A stretch of 64,000 nucleotides of DNA, taken from the NCBI RefSeq assembly GCF_006385555.1, contig NZ_CP041036.1:2294001-2358000 (forward strand), written 5' to 3'. Of the stretch, positions 41,682 to 50,973 are shown one piece after another; the first letter of the stretch is position 1; each line of letters starts with the position of its first letter. The notes under the pieces were generated by a model. The model worked only from the letters and a program-made list of their open reading frames with translations. It did not search any database and had not been told where the DNA came from. The DNA comes from Shewanella polaris (GTDB taxonomy: Bacteria; Pseudomonadota; Gammaproteobacteria; Enterobacterales; Shewanellaceae). The position numbers and the translations under genes are program-made.

Positions 41682-42938
41682 TTAGCATTTAATGCTTGGT
41701 AAGCATTTCCATTGGGTTGAATATTGAGGTGTGAGTAAATCACGGCGCATGGCCCATTTTTGTTGTGTCCCTTGAACGGCGAGAAACACCGTATCGCGTC
41801 CATATCGTTGGTTGATGCCGTCAAGCGTGTGCATCAAGGCATAATTGACTTTAGCGGTATTAAACAAATCAAATTGAAAGTTTTTCTCGCTGGCTAAATC
41901 AACCAAGCCCACACCAATTTTGTAATAGCGTACACCTTGGCGAAATAATCTAGGAGCGGCTTCTGTCATGGCTTTGGTGAGTTCAATGGTGCAATGGGTT
42001 GGACATGGAAAATGTGCGATAACTTTATAACTCACGGGTCGTTCGTCATGGGGCGAATTACTGGCAAACAACAACATGGTTTTGCAATGTGAGCCTTGTT
42101 GACGGGCTTTAGCGGCCGCAATGCCAACATGTTTACTCAGTGCTTGTAATAGCGATTCAACATCGCAAATGCGTTCACCCACGCTACGAGTGGAGAAAAT
42201 TTGTTTCTTATCTGCCCTAGCCTCATCCCATTGTTTGCACACTTGGCCATTTAGCTCACGAACCGTGCGTTCGATTTCAATACTAAATTGTTTTCTCGCG
42301 AGACTCGGAGGCATGGAAGCGAGATCATGTGCGCTGCGAATGTTCATCAATTCAAGCTTTTTACTAATACGTCTGCCAATTCCCCATACCTCCTTTACGG
42401 CAAGTTGGCGTAAAATATCATTACGTTGCTGCGCTGTTTCGATAACGCACACACCTTTATACCCCGGTATTTTTTTAGCGGCGTGATTGGCAATTTTTGC
42501 TAAGGTTAACGTTTGCCCCATTCCCACACAAACCGCTAAACGGGCTTCTTTCCATACTGCTCGTCGGATTAACTGGCCTTGGGTATACAGACATTTGATA
42601 GCGGGATAACAATGTTTAAAAGAGAGGAAGCTTTCATCAATGGAATACACATGCTGCTCTGGCGCAAAACGGCCTATTATCGCCATCATTTTTGCTGATA
42701 AGTCGGCATAGAGCTCATAATTAGACGAACACACGATGACATTACGTTGAGCACATAATGCTTTAACTTGAAAATAGGGTAAAAACTTTTCAATACCGGC
42801 CTCTTTTGCTTGCCGGTTAGCCGCGACAATGCAGCCATCATTATTGCTCAGTACAATAATCGGTCTGCCGCGCCAATCAGGGCGAAAAACCTGTTCTGCA
42901 CTACAATAAAATGCATTGGCATCGACTAAGGCAAACAT
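41682..42938 (-). CDS. umuC: DNA polymerase V catalytic subunit UmuC
   Basis: The 418 residues begin with MFALVDANAFYCSAEQVFRPDWRG, the Y-family palm start with catalytic Asp6, and include YSIDESFLSF with the second acidic pair. The helix-hairpin-helix thumb (AVKEVWGIGRRISKKLELM) and C-terminal little-finger domain are complete. It copies past damaged bases with UmuD' and RecA during the SOS response. umuD lies 6 bases upstream in the same direction, with a LexA box before it. The length is normal for the family. Confidence 0.95.
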   Translation of the reverse strand: MFALVDANAFYCSAEQVFRPDWRGRPIIVLSNNDGCIVAANRQAKEAGIEKFLPYFQVKALCAQRNVIVCSSNYELYADLSAKMMAIIGRFAPEQHVYSIDESFLSFKHCYPAIKCLYTQGQLIRRAVWKEARLAVCVGMGQTLTLAKIANHAAKKIPGYKGVCVIETAQQRNDILRQLAVKEVWGIGRRISKKLELMNIRSAHDLASMPPSLARKQFSIEIERTVRELNGQVCKQWDEARADKKQIFSTRSVGERICDVESLLQALSKHVGIAAAKARQQGSHCKTMLLFASNSPHDERPVSYKVIAHFPCPTHCTIELTKAMTEAAPRLFRQGVRYYKIGVGLVDLASEKNFQFDLFNTAKVNYALMHTLDGINQRYGRDTVFLAVQGTQQKWAMRRDLLTPQYSTQWKCLPSIKC

Positions 42939-42944
42939 TGTTAT

Positions 42945-43358
42945 TTACCCTTTTTTGCTGATAAACAGTGGACTTTGACGATGACAACGAATTGAGCGGA
43001 TCACCACACCTTCGATGCTAAAGTCATCATAGTCGCATATGGTTACGGGTAAATGTTGCTCATTAGATGACACCAACATTCGTCGTTGCATGTCGATAAT
43101 TTTACACACAAACTCACCATTAAAATTAGCCACTATCACATCCCCGCTTTTTGCAGTTTCATGGCGATCAACAATCAATAAGTCACCATCGAATATTCCC
43201 ACACCTTGCATCGACTCGCCTTCGGCTAAGCCGATAAAAGTGGAACTTGGATGCTGAACTAACATCTCATCAAGACTGAGGCTTAATTGAAGGTACTCGG
43301 CTGCAGGTGACTCAAAACCGGTAATGCCGGCACTGGCTGCAATGGGAATGACGCGCAT
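42945..43358 (-). CDS. umuD: SOS mutagenesis protein UmuD
   Basis: From the ATG at 43358 (GGAGG 6 bases before) the protein has 137 residues, usual for UmuD. The self-cleavage site is A10-G11 in AASAGITGF. The catalytic Ser49 lies in EGESM and Lys86 in EFVCKI, forming the LexA-type dyad. RecA filaments trigger removal of the N-terminus, giving UmuD', which pairs with UmuC as polymerase V. The longer frame from 43499 covers the promoter and is rejected. A LexA operator lies 28 bases upstream. The gene pair is followed by no other SOS gene. Confidence 0.95.
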   Translation of the reverse strand: MRVIPIAASAGITGFESPAAEYLQLSLSLDEMLVQHPSSTFIGLAEGESMQGVGIFDGDLLIVDRHETAKSGDVIVANFNGEFVCKIIDMQRRMLVSSNEQHLPVTICDYDDFSIEGVVIRSIRCHRQSPLFISKKG

Positions 43359-43385
43359 ATAACAACCTCCAATATGACACAGATA

Positions 43386-43401
43386 CTGTATAAATAAACA
43401 G
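43386..43401 (-). promoter_or_regulatory. LexA (SOS) box of umuDC
   Basis: CTGTATAAATAAACAG matches the CTG-N10-CAG LexA consensus with the AT-rich centre expected in Gammaproteobacteria. It lies 28 bases before the umuD start. The next bases, to 43713, have no gene. Confidence 0.85.
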
Positions 43402-43713
43402 TATATATTAGCGTTAAATTTTGTCAGTGCAAGCTTATTTGATTTGAACCGAGACAAGCAGCAGTTATTTTCAATTGTTAGCGCCATTTTTATTGTCATC
43501 TACACGCGACCGCGCGCCATAACTCACTCATCTTCAATGCGGCAAAGCATCAATACATCAAAGTGATAGCTTCATTATTGATGAAATAATATGTCCAAGG
43601 TCAAAATATAATCAACGGGCTTGGTCTACACTGTTAACAGGAGCTAAAAACCAAGCTAACCTGTTTATAAAACAAACGAGTATACTTATTTAATATTGGC
43701 TCGGGGGTCTAGC

Positions 43714-44826
43714 ATGACACTCGCAACATTCCATATCGACATGCACGATGATAATTGCTTACTGAACCTTGCTGGTGATTGGCAACTAGGCCAAGCACCG
43801 CTAGGCGCAGATATTTGTGCTGAGCTGCCATCGAATTGCCATAGTGTCACCTTAATTACCACAGAATTATCCCATTGGGATTCAAGTCTCGCTATTGCTC
43901 TATTACAGTTATCTCGCTGGTGTGAACAACATAAACTATCACTAGACACTCAACAAACACCTCAAGGGCTACAGCAATTACTGCAACTTGCTACCGATGT
44001 TGCTGTTTATCAACCAACTAATGAAGGTGCCATTGGCGGTCTGTGGCCGATGTTACGTCGTCAGCTTATTGTGCAAGGTTTGCAGGTACACGACGAATTA
44101 GTGTTTGTTGGCAATAGCACGCTTGCATTGGGAAACTGGTTAAAAGGTAAAGCCAGTACTCGCAGGAGTGATATTGTATTTTTCATCGAACAAGCTGGGC
44201 CTAAAGGCCTTGCTATTGTCACCTTAATTAGTCTGCTTGTAGGTATGATTTTGGCTTATTTAGGCTCGGTACAGCTGCGCCAATTAGGGGCTCAAGTGTA
44301 TGTGGCTAACTTAGTGGCTATAGGGATGGTGCGGGAAATGGGCGCCCTTATGACAGGGGTTATTATGGCCGGCAGAACAGGGGCTGCTTATGCGGCACAA
44401 TTAGGCACTATGCAGGTTAATGAAGAAATTGATGCATTGCGAGTAATGGGAATTTCGACCATGGAGTTTCTGGTTTTACCTCGATTGTTGGCATTGGTTT
44501 TCATCATGCCGTTAATGTGTATTTATTCTGATGTAATCGGCATGATTGGTGGTGCAATTGTTGCCAATGGAATGGGGGTTAGTTACACCCAATACATTTT
44601 GCAAACCCAAGTAGCCATTGATTGGGTAGACATTTCAGCCGGTTTAATAAAGAGTTTAATTTTTGGCTTTCTTATTGCGATTGCGGGTTGTCAGGCTGGG
44701 CTGCTTTGCGGTCGAGATTCTAATGCCGTTGGTTTAGCCACCACCAGCGCAGTGGTTAAGGCCATTGTCTTTCTCGTGGTTTCCGACGCTGCCCTCAATG
44801 TTTTATACGATAAATTAGGGATCTAA
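43714..44826 (+). CDS. MCE-type lipid transporter permease with fused STAS domain (MlaE-like)
   Basis: From the ATG at 43714 (GGGGG upstream) the protein has 370 residues. The first 90 or so form a STAS-like domain (LNLAGDWQLGQAP, ELSHWDSSLAIALLQL), the rest an MlaE/YrbE permease with about five membrane helices and the conserved VREMGALMTGVIMAGRTGAAYAAQLGTM stretch (split here across about 215-242). Elsewhere the STAS part is the separate protein MlaB, so this is a fusion. The permease moves phospholipids or other lipids between inner and outer membrane with the ATPase (44829) and MCE protein (45590). Lipid direction and type are not visible. Confidence 0.9.
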   Translation: MTLATFHIDMHDDNCLLNLAGDWQLGQAPLGADICAELPSNCHSVTLITTELSHWDSSLAIALLQLSRWCEQHKLSLDTQQTPQGLQQLLQLATDVAVYQPTNEGAIGGLWPMLRRQLIVQGLQVHDELVFVGNSTLALGNWLKGKASTRRSDIVFFIEQAGPKGLAIVTLISLLVGMILAYLGSVQLRQLGAQVYVANLVAIGMVREMGALMTGVIMAGRTGAAYAAQLGTMQVNEEIDALRVMGISTMEFLVLPRLLALVFIMPLMCIYSDVIGMIGGAIVANGMGVSYTQYILQTQVAIDWVDISAGLIKSLIFGFLIAIAGCQAGLLCGRDSNAVGLATTSAVVKAIVFLVVSDAALNVLYDKLGI

Positions 44827-44828
44827 TC

Positions 44829-45593
44829 ATGGTTGATGATGCCTTTATCAGTGTACGTAATCTTACCGTCGGTTATGGCAGTACCGAGGTGCAAAAACAA
44901 CTCAACTTCGACATTAACAAAAATGATATTTTTTTTGTTATTGGTGGCAGTGGTTGTGGCAAAACAACCTTGCTGAAATCGATGGTGGGATTACTTACAC
45001 CACTAAAGGGTGAAGTACTCTATCAAGGCAAAAACTTTTATGAGGCAGATGAACCCGCACAGGTAGCAATGCTCAAAGATTGGGGCATTACCTTTCAAAC
45101 AGGTGCGCTATTTTCGAGTATGTCACTTGGTGAAAATGTGGCTTTACCCTTGCAGCTCTATACCGACCTTTCTGAGCGACAAATAGCCGAAGCCGTTGCC
45201 TATAAGCTGGCATTAGTCGGCTTAGCTGGCTTCGAGAAGTTTTACCCTGCCGAGTTAAGTGGCGGTATGCACAAACGCGCAGGATTAGCGCGCGCACTCG
45301 CATTAGACCCTCAACTGTTATTTTTTGATGAACCCTCTGCAGGTTTAGACCCTATTAGTTCAATGCGTTTAGATCAATTGATCGTGCAAATATGCCAAGC
45401 GCTAGACTCTACCGTGATCATTGTGTCCCACGAGTTACCCAGTATATTGTCGATCGGCACCCGCTGTGTGTTTCTGGATAATCAAACCAATACGATGCTC
45501 GATTGTGGTGACCCTCGAGAATTAAAGATACACAGTAATCAGCCTAGGGTTCGTCAATTTCTCAATCGCACCGAAAAATCGGAGATATCATGA
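44829..45593 (+). CDS. MCE-type lipid transporter ATPase (MlaF-like)
   Basis: The 254-residue ABC ATPase has Walker A GGSGCGKTTLL (near residue 38-48), the signature AELSGGMHKRAGLARAL, Walker B LLFFDEPSAGLDP and the switch histidine in VSHEL. The LSGGM-x-KR signature is characteristic of MlaF/Ttg2A-type ATPases. It begins two bases after the permease stop and overlaps the MCE gene by four bases, so the three proteins are made together. All catalytic residues appear intact. Confidence 0.93.
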   Translation: MVDDAFISVRNLTVGYGSTEVQKQLNFDINKNDIFFVIGGSGCGKTTLLKSMVGLLTPLKGEVLYQGKNFYEADEPAQVAMLKDWGITFQTGALFSSMSLGENVALPLQLYTDLSERQIAEAVAYKLALVGLAGFEKFYPAELSGGMHKRAGLARALALDPQLLFFDEPSAGLDPISSMRLDQLIVQICQALDSTVIIVSHELPSILSIGTRCVFLDNQTNTMLDCGDPRELKIHSNQPRVRQFLNRTEKSEIS

Positions 45594-46573
45594 GTAAAAG
45601 CCAACGACTTCCGCTTGCGATTGGTGCCTTTATTTTTGGCGCCATTATCTTAGTGTTTATTGCCCTGCTGTTCTTTTCTGGTGGGCGGTTATTTGCCGAA
45701 AAAGCGCCTGTAATCATGTATTTCAATAACTCAGTGCAAGGACTTCAGGTAGGTGCACCCGTTAAGTTAAAAGGCGTGATAATAGGTGAGATTAGTGATA
45801 TTAGTATTAATTTCCCCAACGACAGTAGCTTAGGTGTCACAGCTGCTGTTCATGCTGATTTACTATTAAAACGCATCAACCTTAAAGGCACACAAGTTGG
45901 GGAAGAGTTTTTCTCTCACGCTATTGGAAACGGTTTACGTGCTCAGTTGAATTATCTTAGTTTATTAACCGGGCAACTCTATGTTGAACTGGATTTTTAC
46001 CCTAGTAGCACGCCTATATTTCATGGCAAAAAAGACTCATTACTAGAGTTACCTACCATAGCCAATGATTTCGAATCATTGTCAAAAGATCTACAATCAT
46101 TAAACTTAAAAAGTTTAGTGACCAATGTCGATAACTTGGCTATGCAACTCAGTGAGATTGCCGCCAGTGGCAAAATACAGCAAGCACTGGATGACTTCGA
46201 CAGTGCCGCAAATGCTGTAAAAAAAACCGCTGTTAACATTGATAGCACTCAAGCTAAATTTGGTATAAAGACTGAAGTAGTATTGGCTAAACTCGATAGT
46301 TTACTGACACAGTTGAGTCTGGATGAACCTAAATTAGTAGAGTCACTCAACCAAAGTTTAATGGCATTACGCGATACCTTAACAAGCATTGAGCAACTTG
46401 CCACCCGAACTGGATATTCACTAGACCAAAACTCACCATTGTTAATTGAGTTAACCAACACATTAGAAGAGATCAGTCGCACAGCTCGATCGTTACGCAG
46501 TTTAAGTGAGACCTTAGATGAACAACCTGAGGCCATCATCCGAGGTAAAAAAACCATACCGTCAGGAGAATAA
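45590..46573 (+). CDS. MCE-domain substrate-binding protein (MlaD-like)
   Basis: The 327 residues have one N-terminal membrane helix (about 9-30) and one MCE domain (YFNNSVQGLQVGAPVKLKGVIIGEI, around 45-70) followed by a long helical tail to the end. MCE proteins form hexameric rings in the periplasm with a hydrophobic pore for lipids. The extended helical tail (about 150-325) is longer than in MlaD and resembles those of MCE proteins that span more of the periplasm. The gene overlaps the ATPase by four bases, and an auxiliary lipoprotein follows. Confidence 0.9.
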   Translation: MSKSQRLPLAIGAFIFGAIILVFIALLFFSGGRLFAEKAPVIMYFNNSVQGLQVGAPVKLKGVIIGEISDISINFPNDSSLGVTAAVHADLLLKRINLKGTQVGEEFFSHAIGNGLRAQLNYLSLLTGQLYVELDFYPSSTPIFHGKKDSLLELPTIANDFESLSKDLQSLNLKSLVTNVDNLAMQLSEIAASGKIQQALDDFDSAANAVKKTAVNIDSTQAKFGIKTEVVLAKLDSLLTQLSLDEPKLVESLNQSLMALRDTLTSIEQLATRTGYSLDQNSPLLIELTNTLEEISRTARSLRSLSETLDEQPEAIIRGKKTIPSGE

Positions 46574-46577
46574 TGTT

Positions 46578-47177
46578 ATGGGGAAATATGGGATGAAATT
46601 AATTTCTTGGAGCGTTTGTCTATTGGTACTTAGCCAGCTCTGCGGTTGTCAAAGCTCACCGCCAAAACAGTACTTTGTGTTAACCGCACAACCTTCAGTG
46701 ATAGAAGCAGGAAGTACATCACTCAAAAACGACATTGGTATCGGCCCTATCGACATCCCTGAGTACTTAAATTTCACTCAAATGGTCTATCAGCTTGAAG
46801 ATGGCAGCCTGCAAAGAATAGGCAATAGCTATTGGGCCGAACCATTAGATCAAGGTATCAGCCGTATCATGAGTATGAATCTCAGCCAAAGCGATCATAG
46901 TCGTAAACTGGTGTTATTTCCCTGGCCAGTAGAAAATACTCCTCAGTACAGCGTAACAATAAAGATCATGACCTTAAATCGCGATAACAACAACGCTAGA
47001 CTGAATGCCAATTGGGAACTTGTTGATAACCATGTAAACCGTCATATAACCCAGCAAAATTTCACCGCTATCACCAACGCAGGTACAACTGCCGCTGAAA
47101 TGGTCACAGCCTACAGTGATTTATTGGCTCAATTATCTCAACAAATTGATAACGCGCTACAACAACTAACTGATTAA
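46578..47177 (+). CDS. ABC-type transport auxiliary lipoprotein (PqiC-like)
   Basis: From the ATG at 46578 (AGGAG at about -13) the 199-residue protein starts MGKYGMKLISW, with a lipobox LCGC near residue 24. The mature part resembles the PqiC/DUF330 family (PKQYFVLTA, IGIGPIDIPEYLNFTQMVY, WAEPLDQGISRIMSMNL). These lipoproteins dock MCE tunnels to the outer membrane. The earlier start at 46518 would overlap the MCE gene by 56 bases and lack a good signal. It is the fourth gene of the lipid transport operon, which lacks the MlaC shuttle and MlaA. Confidence 0.85.
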   Translation: MGKYGMKLISWSVCLLVLSQLCGCQSSPPKQYFVLTAQPSVIEAGSTSLKNDIGIGPIDIPEYLNFTQMVYQLEDGSLQRIGNSYWAEPLDQGISRIMSMNLSQSDHSRKLVLFPWPVENTPQYSVTIKIMTLNRDNNNARLNANWELVDNHVNRHITQQNFTAITNAGTTAAEMVTAYSDLLAQLSQQIDNALQQLTD

Positions 47178-47487
47178 CTGACTTAGTACCCGCTTTGATT
47201 TGTCTATAGGCTAAACATAACTAGGGGTTTAGAGGTGATGGGTATCTCAATAGCAATGTTCGATCAGGCAACTTGGATGTGCAATACCGCTCGCTTTATA
47301 CAGCTTATTTATCGATACCCTGACATAGCCCTTTAAAGCGCTCGATTGACATTCATATCACTGGTGCAAAATTTGCTAACAATTCAAATGTTGACTATTT
47401 CTGTCACTCTTTCAATATAACAGAGTAAATAATTCTATAACTAAGCAAATAATTCTGTTCATACATTAGCTAAGGAACACGATAACA
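47178..47487. other. Intergenic region, no gene seen
   Basis: This gap of 310 bases holds the promoter of the M13 peptidase gene. I saw no convincing terminator for the MCE operon and no open frame with a ribosome site. Confidence 0.4.
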
Positions 47488-49557
47488 ATGAAAAAATCCT
47501 TAATTGCGATTGGATTAACAACAGCACTATTAAGTGGTTGTGGCGTATCTGATACAAATAACACTCAGGCTGCGGCCGTGACCTCACCTGCTCCCGCTAA
47601 AGCAGAATTAGGTACTTTTGGTATTGATTTAACAGCACGCAACGAAGCCGTTAAACCAGGTGACGACTTCTTTATGTACGCAAGTGGTACTTGGTATGAC
47701 AACTTTGTCATGCCTGCTGACAAAACCCGCTATGGTGCTTTTAATGCATTAGCAGAGCGCAGTGAAACACAAGTCAAAGCGATTATTGACGATATTGCCA
47801 GTCGCACAGATTTAAACGCCGAAGAACAACTCATTGCAGATTTTTACCATGCCTACATGGATACTGAGACCATTAATAAGTTAGGTATCACGCCTATTAA
47901 AGGCACCTTAGATCAAATTGCTGCAATTAATTCAACCAAAGAATTAACCAAGGTATTTGGTGAAGCATGGCTTACCGGAGCATCATCTCCTATTAACGGT
48001 GGCATGTGGTTTAATCGTTTAGACCCTAACCAATATGAAATGACTATTGGTGCGGGTGGTTTAGGTTTACCTGACCGGTCATATTATTTAGAAGACACAG
48101 AGCGTTTCAATAAAATCCGTAAAGCTTATGTCGAACACATCGCTAATATGCTTGCCTTTGCAGGTATAAAAGACGGTGAAAAACGTGCCGAAGCAATTCT
48201 TGCTCTTGAAACTAAAATTGCACAAGCACAATGGCCAAGAGAAAAACGTCGTGACCGTGATTTAACCTTAAACCAAATTAAACGTGAAGATCTTGCTAAA
48301 CAATATCCAGGATTTGACTGGGATTTATATTTTGCACAAACAGGTTACCAAGTACCGCAGTTGAATATTTCGCAGCCAGAACCTGTTAAAGCAATGATAG
48401 GCTTAATTAATCAACAACCTCTCAATGTATGGCAAGACTATCTGACCTTCCACACCATCACCAATAACGCAGATCTACTGTCAGAAGACATTTTTAATAG
48501 TAACTTTGCATTTTATGGCAAGATATTAACGGGACAAGAGCAACCTCGCCCACGTTGGAAACGTGCCGTTGAAGAAATGTCGGGAACTCAATCATTAGGT
48601 TTTGCAATTGGTAAAGTATATGTGTCGCGTTATTTCCCCGAGTCATCTAAACAAAAAATGGCCGAGTTAGTTAACAATCTGCGTACGGCATTAGGTCAAC
48701 GTATTGATGGTATAGATTGGATGGGTGCTGAAACTAAAGTGAATGCTCATGCTAAATTAGCTGCATTTACACCTAAAATTGGCTATCCCGATGTATGGCA
48801 ACAATTTGATGGTTTAACCCTAACTAAAAATGACTTAGTAGGTGACATTAAACAGTTACGCCAATACTTCCAAGCCGACAGTGTTGCCAAAGAACTGGAA
48901 AAAACCGACCGTAACCGTTGGGGGATGACACCGCAAACGGTAAATGCATATTACAACAGCTCATTTAATGAGATTGTTTTCCCTGCGGCGATTTTACAAC
49001 CACCATTTTTTGATCCAAACGCAGACGCCGCCGTTAACTATGGCAGTATTGGTGCGGTAATTGGTCACGAAATGGGTCATGGTTTTGATGATCAAGGCTC
49101 TAAGTCAGACGCCAACGGAATTCAACGTAACTGGTGGACCGACGAAGACCGCGCGGCTTTTGATGCCAAGACCAATAGGCTTGCAGAACAATACAGTCAA
49201 TATGAGCCCATCCCGAATAACTTTGTCAACGGACGCAACAGCCTAGGTGAAAATATCGGTGATGTGGGTGGTATATCAATGGCATATCATGCCTACAAAT
49301 TAAGTTTAAACGGTAAAGAAGCGCCGGTTATTGATGGCCTAACGGGTGATCAACGATTCTTTTTAGCATGGGCTCAAGTGTGGAAAGAAAAACGCACCGA
49401 GCAAAGTATGTTAAGTCAGTTACGTTCCGATCCTCATGCACCTGGTCGTTATCGCACCCTCGCCCCACGTAATCACGATGCGTGGTATAAAGCCTTTGAT
49501 GTTAAACCCGGTGATAAGTTGTATTTGCCTGAAGATCAACGCGTACACATTTGGTAG
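47488..49557 (+). CDS. M13-family zinc metallopeptidase (PepO/neprilysin-like) lipoprotein
   Basis: The 689 residues begin with a lipoprotein signal (lipobox LLSGC, Cys at about 18). The peptidase has the neprilysin signatures NAYYNSSFNEIVFPAAIL, zinc motif HEMGH (527-531), the third ligand glutamate in GENIGDVGG, and a C-terminal RVHIW ending in place of the CxxW of the family. M13 enzymes cleave short peptides; lipidation would anchor this one in the outer membrane facing the periplasm, or on the surface. It is a single gene ending at a clear terminator. GGAACACGATAAC precedes the ATG. Confidence 0.93.
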   Translation: MKKSLIAIGLTTALLSGCGVSDTNNTQAAAVTSPAPAKAELGTFGIDLTARNEAVKPGDDFFMYASGTWYDNFVMPADKTRYGAFNALAERSETQVKAIIDDIASRTDLNAEEQLIADFYHAYMDTETINKLGITPIKGTLDQIAAINSTKELTKVFGEAWLTGASSPINGGMWFNRLDPNQYEMTIGAGGLGLPDRSYYLEDTERFNKIRKAYVEHIANMLAFAGIKDGEKRAEAILALETKIAQAQWPREKRRDRDLTLNQIKREDLAKQYPGFDWDLYFAQTGYQVPQLNISQPEPVKAMIGLINQQPLNVWQDYLTFHTITNNADLLSEDIFNSNFAFYGKILTGQEQPRPRWKRAVEEMSGTQSLGFAIGKVYVSRYFPESSKQKMAELVNNLRTALGQRIDGIDWMGAETKVNAHAKLAAFTPKIGYPDVWQQFDGLTLTKNDLVGDIKQLRQYFQADSVAKELEKTDRNRWGMTPQTVNAYYNSSFNEIVFPAAILQPPFFDPNADAAVNYGSIGAVIGHEMGHGFDDQGSKSDANGIQRNWWTDEDRAAFDAKTNRLAEQYSQYEPIPNNFVNGRNSLGENIGDVGGISMAYHAYKLSLNGKEAPVIDGLTGDQRFFLAWAQVWKEKRTEQSMLSQLRSDPHAPGRYRTLAPRNHDAWYKAFDVKPGDKLYLPEDQRVHIW

Positions 49558-49653
49558 AACATATTAAATAGCTAATATAGATTGATTCAATTAATTTGTT
49601 AAATGTCATTGGCTAATTTGTCGCGGTGTAAGCATTAATTAAGATAATAAAAC

Positions 49654-49687
49654 AAAATGCCAGTCAGTTACCTGATTGGCATTTTTT
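49654..49687 (+). terminator. Terminator after the M13 peptidase gene
   Basis: AAAATGCCA pairs with TGGCATTTT, extended inside by TCAG/CTGA with one mismatch, around a TTAC-type loop, followed by a run of T's. It lies 97 bases past the stop codon. Confidence 0.75.
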
Positions 49688-49739
49688 GTTTCACACTAAA
49701 ACAATCAGTAATGTCATGCTAAGGGATTAACGATCATGA

Positions 49740-49943
49740 CTAGATACGAATAAAATATGGAATTGCAATTAAGATGACACCTATGATCAATAAACTGGTG
49801 ACACTGGCAACAAAATAGGGAAATATAATTAACGCCATTCCAATACACGAAGGGACAATTGCACGTTGCCGTTTACCAAACACAAAATAACCCATGCCAA
49901 TAGCACCAAATAATACACTCCACATAATCATAGCTGCATCCAT
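49740..49943 (-). CDS. Small two-helix inner-membrane protein
   Basis: This 67-residue protein is hydrophobic almost throughout, with a first helix (about 5-22), a short positive loop GKRQRAIVPS, and one or two further helices ending in FIRI. Proteins of this kind are widespread in Vibrio and Shewanella as uncharacterised inner-membrane peptides. The ribosome site is AGAGGGACATAG-type. It stands alone, opposite to the peptidase gene. The function is unknown. Confidence 0.7.
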   Translation of the reverse strand: MDAAMIMWSVLFGAIGMGYFVFGKRQRAIVPSCIGMALIIFPYFVASVTSLLIIGVILIAIPYFIRI

Positions 49944-50325
49944 CTATGTCCCTCTTTACCTGTCATCTGATTAGTAGATCATTGTCAACTTTGGAACTTG
50001 TTCAGTCAATCATCTAAGCATAAAAACTCGACACATCAACAGATGTCACAAGCATAACAATATAGGATAACTCGACTTAAAATCTGTACAAATAATCGAC
50101 TAACCACTTAAAATAAAACCAAAAATAACTGTAGCTATAATTATTACAGGTAAAATCTTTTATTTTAAACAAGATATTGCCACGTTATTGGCAATACAGA
50201 TATAAACTATATTAACAGCATGTTACAGGTAATCTCTCGATTAACATCTCATCTAACACACTTAGATATGTGATCTAAATCAACATATTTCTTGATAGTT
50301 ACAGCACTAATCATTAGTATCGTTA

Positions 50326-50345
50326 TTAATTGAGCGTTCAATTAA
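50326..50345 (+). promoter_or_regulatory. betI operator: Near-perfect palindrome, probable BetI operator
   Basis: TTAATTGAGC-GTTCAATTAA is a 20-base palindrome with one mismatched pair (18 of 20 positions), 32 bases before the betI ATG. BetI-family operators contain ATTGA/TCAAT half-sites, so this is the expected autoregulatory site. The rest of 49944-50376 is AT-rich and shows no gene. Confidence 0.65.
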
Positions 50346-50376
50346 CAACTCTTAAGACTGATAACAGGACCCCTTT

Positions 50377-50973
50377 ATGTCAAGACCTATAATGAAAAAC
50401 GTCAGACAACAACAGCTGATAGATGCCACGTTAATGTCTGTCGAACGTCATGGGTTACAGAACACCACAATTAATACCATTAGTGGATTAGCTGGAATGT
50501 CATCAGGAATTATTAGCCACTATTTTGGTGGTAAACAAGGGTTAATTGAAGCCACGCAGAAATTCTTATTAGAAGAATTGAAGCAAGCATTACTGACGAG
50601 AACGTCAGGCAAAACATTAACCCCATTTGAACGGCTTTCAATGATTGTGGAAGCAAACTTTACTGAATTACAACGCTCAACTGCCGCAACAAAAACATGG
50701 TTAAGCTTCTGGTCTCAAGCGATGCACGATCCTGGATTAGCAAGACTACAAAATATTAATAGTCAGCGGTTATACAGCAACCTGCTTTTTTCATTTAAAC
50801 AATTATTACCCAAAATCGACGCTATCAATGCCGCTAAACAAACGGCAGCAATGATTGATGGTTTTTGGTTACGCAGTGCGCTGAGTACCAACCCTAATGA
50901 AGATTTTAAACAAGCCCAAATTTTATCTAAAGCCTTTATCAAGGCTGTGATCGTGCAAAACGGAGTTCATTAA
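50377..50973 (+). CDS. betI: TetR-family repressor BetI
   Basis: The 198 residues have a TetR helix-turn-helix ([29 protein letters not shown] at about 28-56, split here) and the BetI-type start ([21 protein letters not shown]). BetI represses the choline-to-glycine-betaine genes until choline binds. It overlaps betB by one base (TAATG), and a palindrome lies 32 bases upstream. The gene order I-B-A is that of many Gammaproteobacteria. Confidence 0.92.
   Translation: MSRPIMKNVRQQQLIDATLMSVERHGLQNTTINTISGLAGMSSGIISHYFGGKQGLIEATQKFLLEELKQALLTRTSGKTLTPFERLSMIVEANFTELQRSTAATKTWLSFWSQAMHDPGLARLQNINSQRLYSNLLFSFKQLLPKIDAINAAKQTAAMIDGFWLRSALSTNPNEDFKQAQILSKAFIKAVIVQNGVH

Noticed and set aside
43359..43499. 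N-terminal extension of UmuD
   Set aside because: It covers the LexA box and promoter; the ATG at 43358 has a strong GGAGG site and gives the normal protein length.
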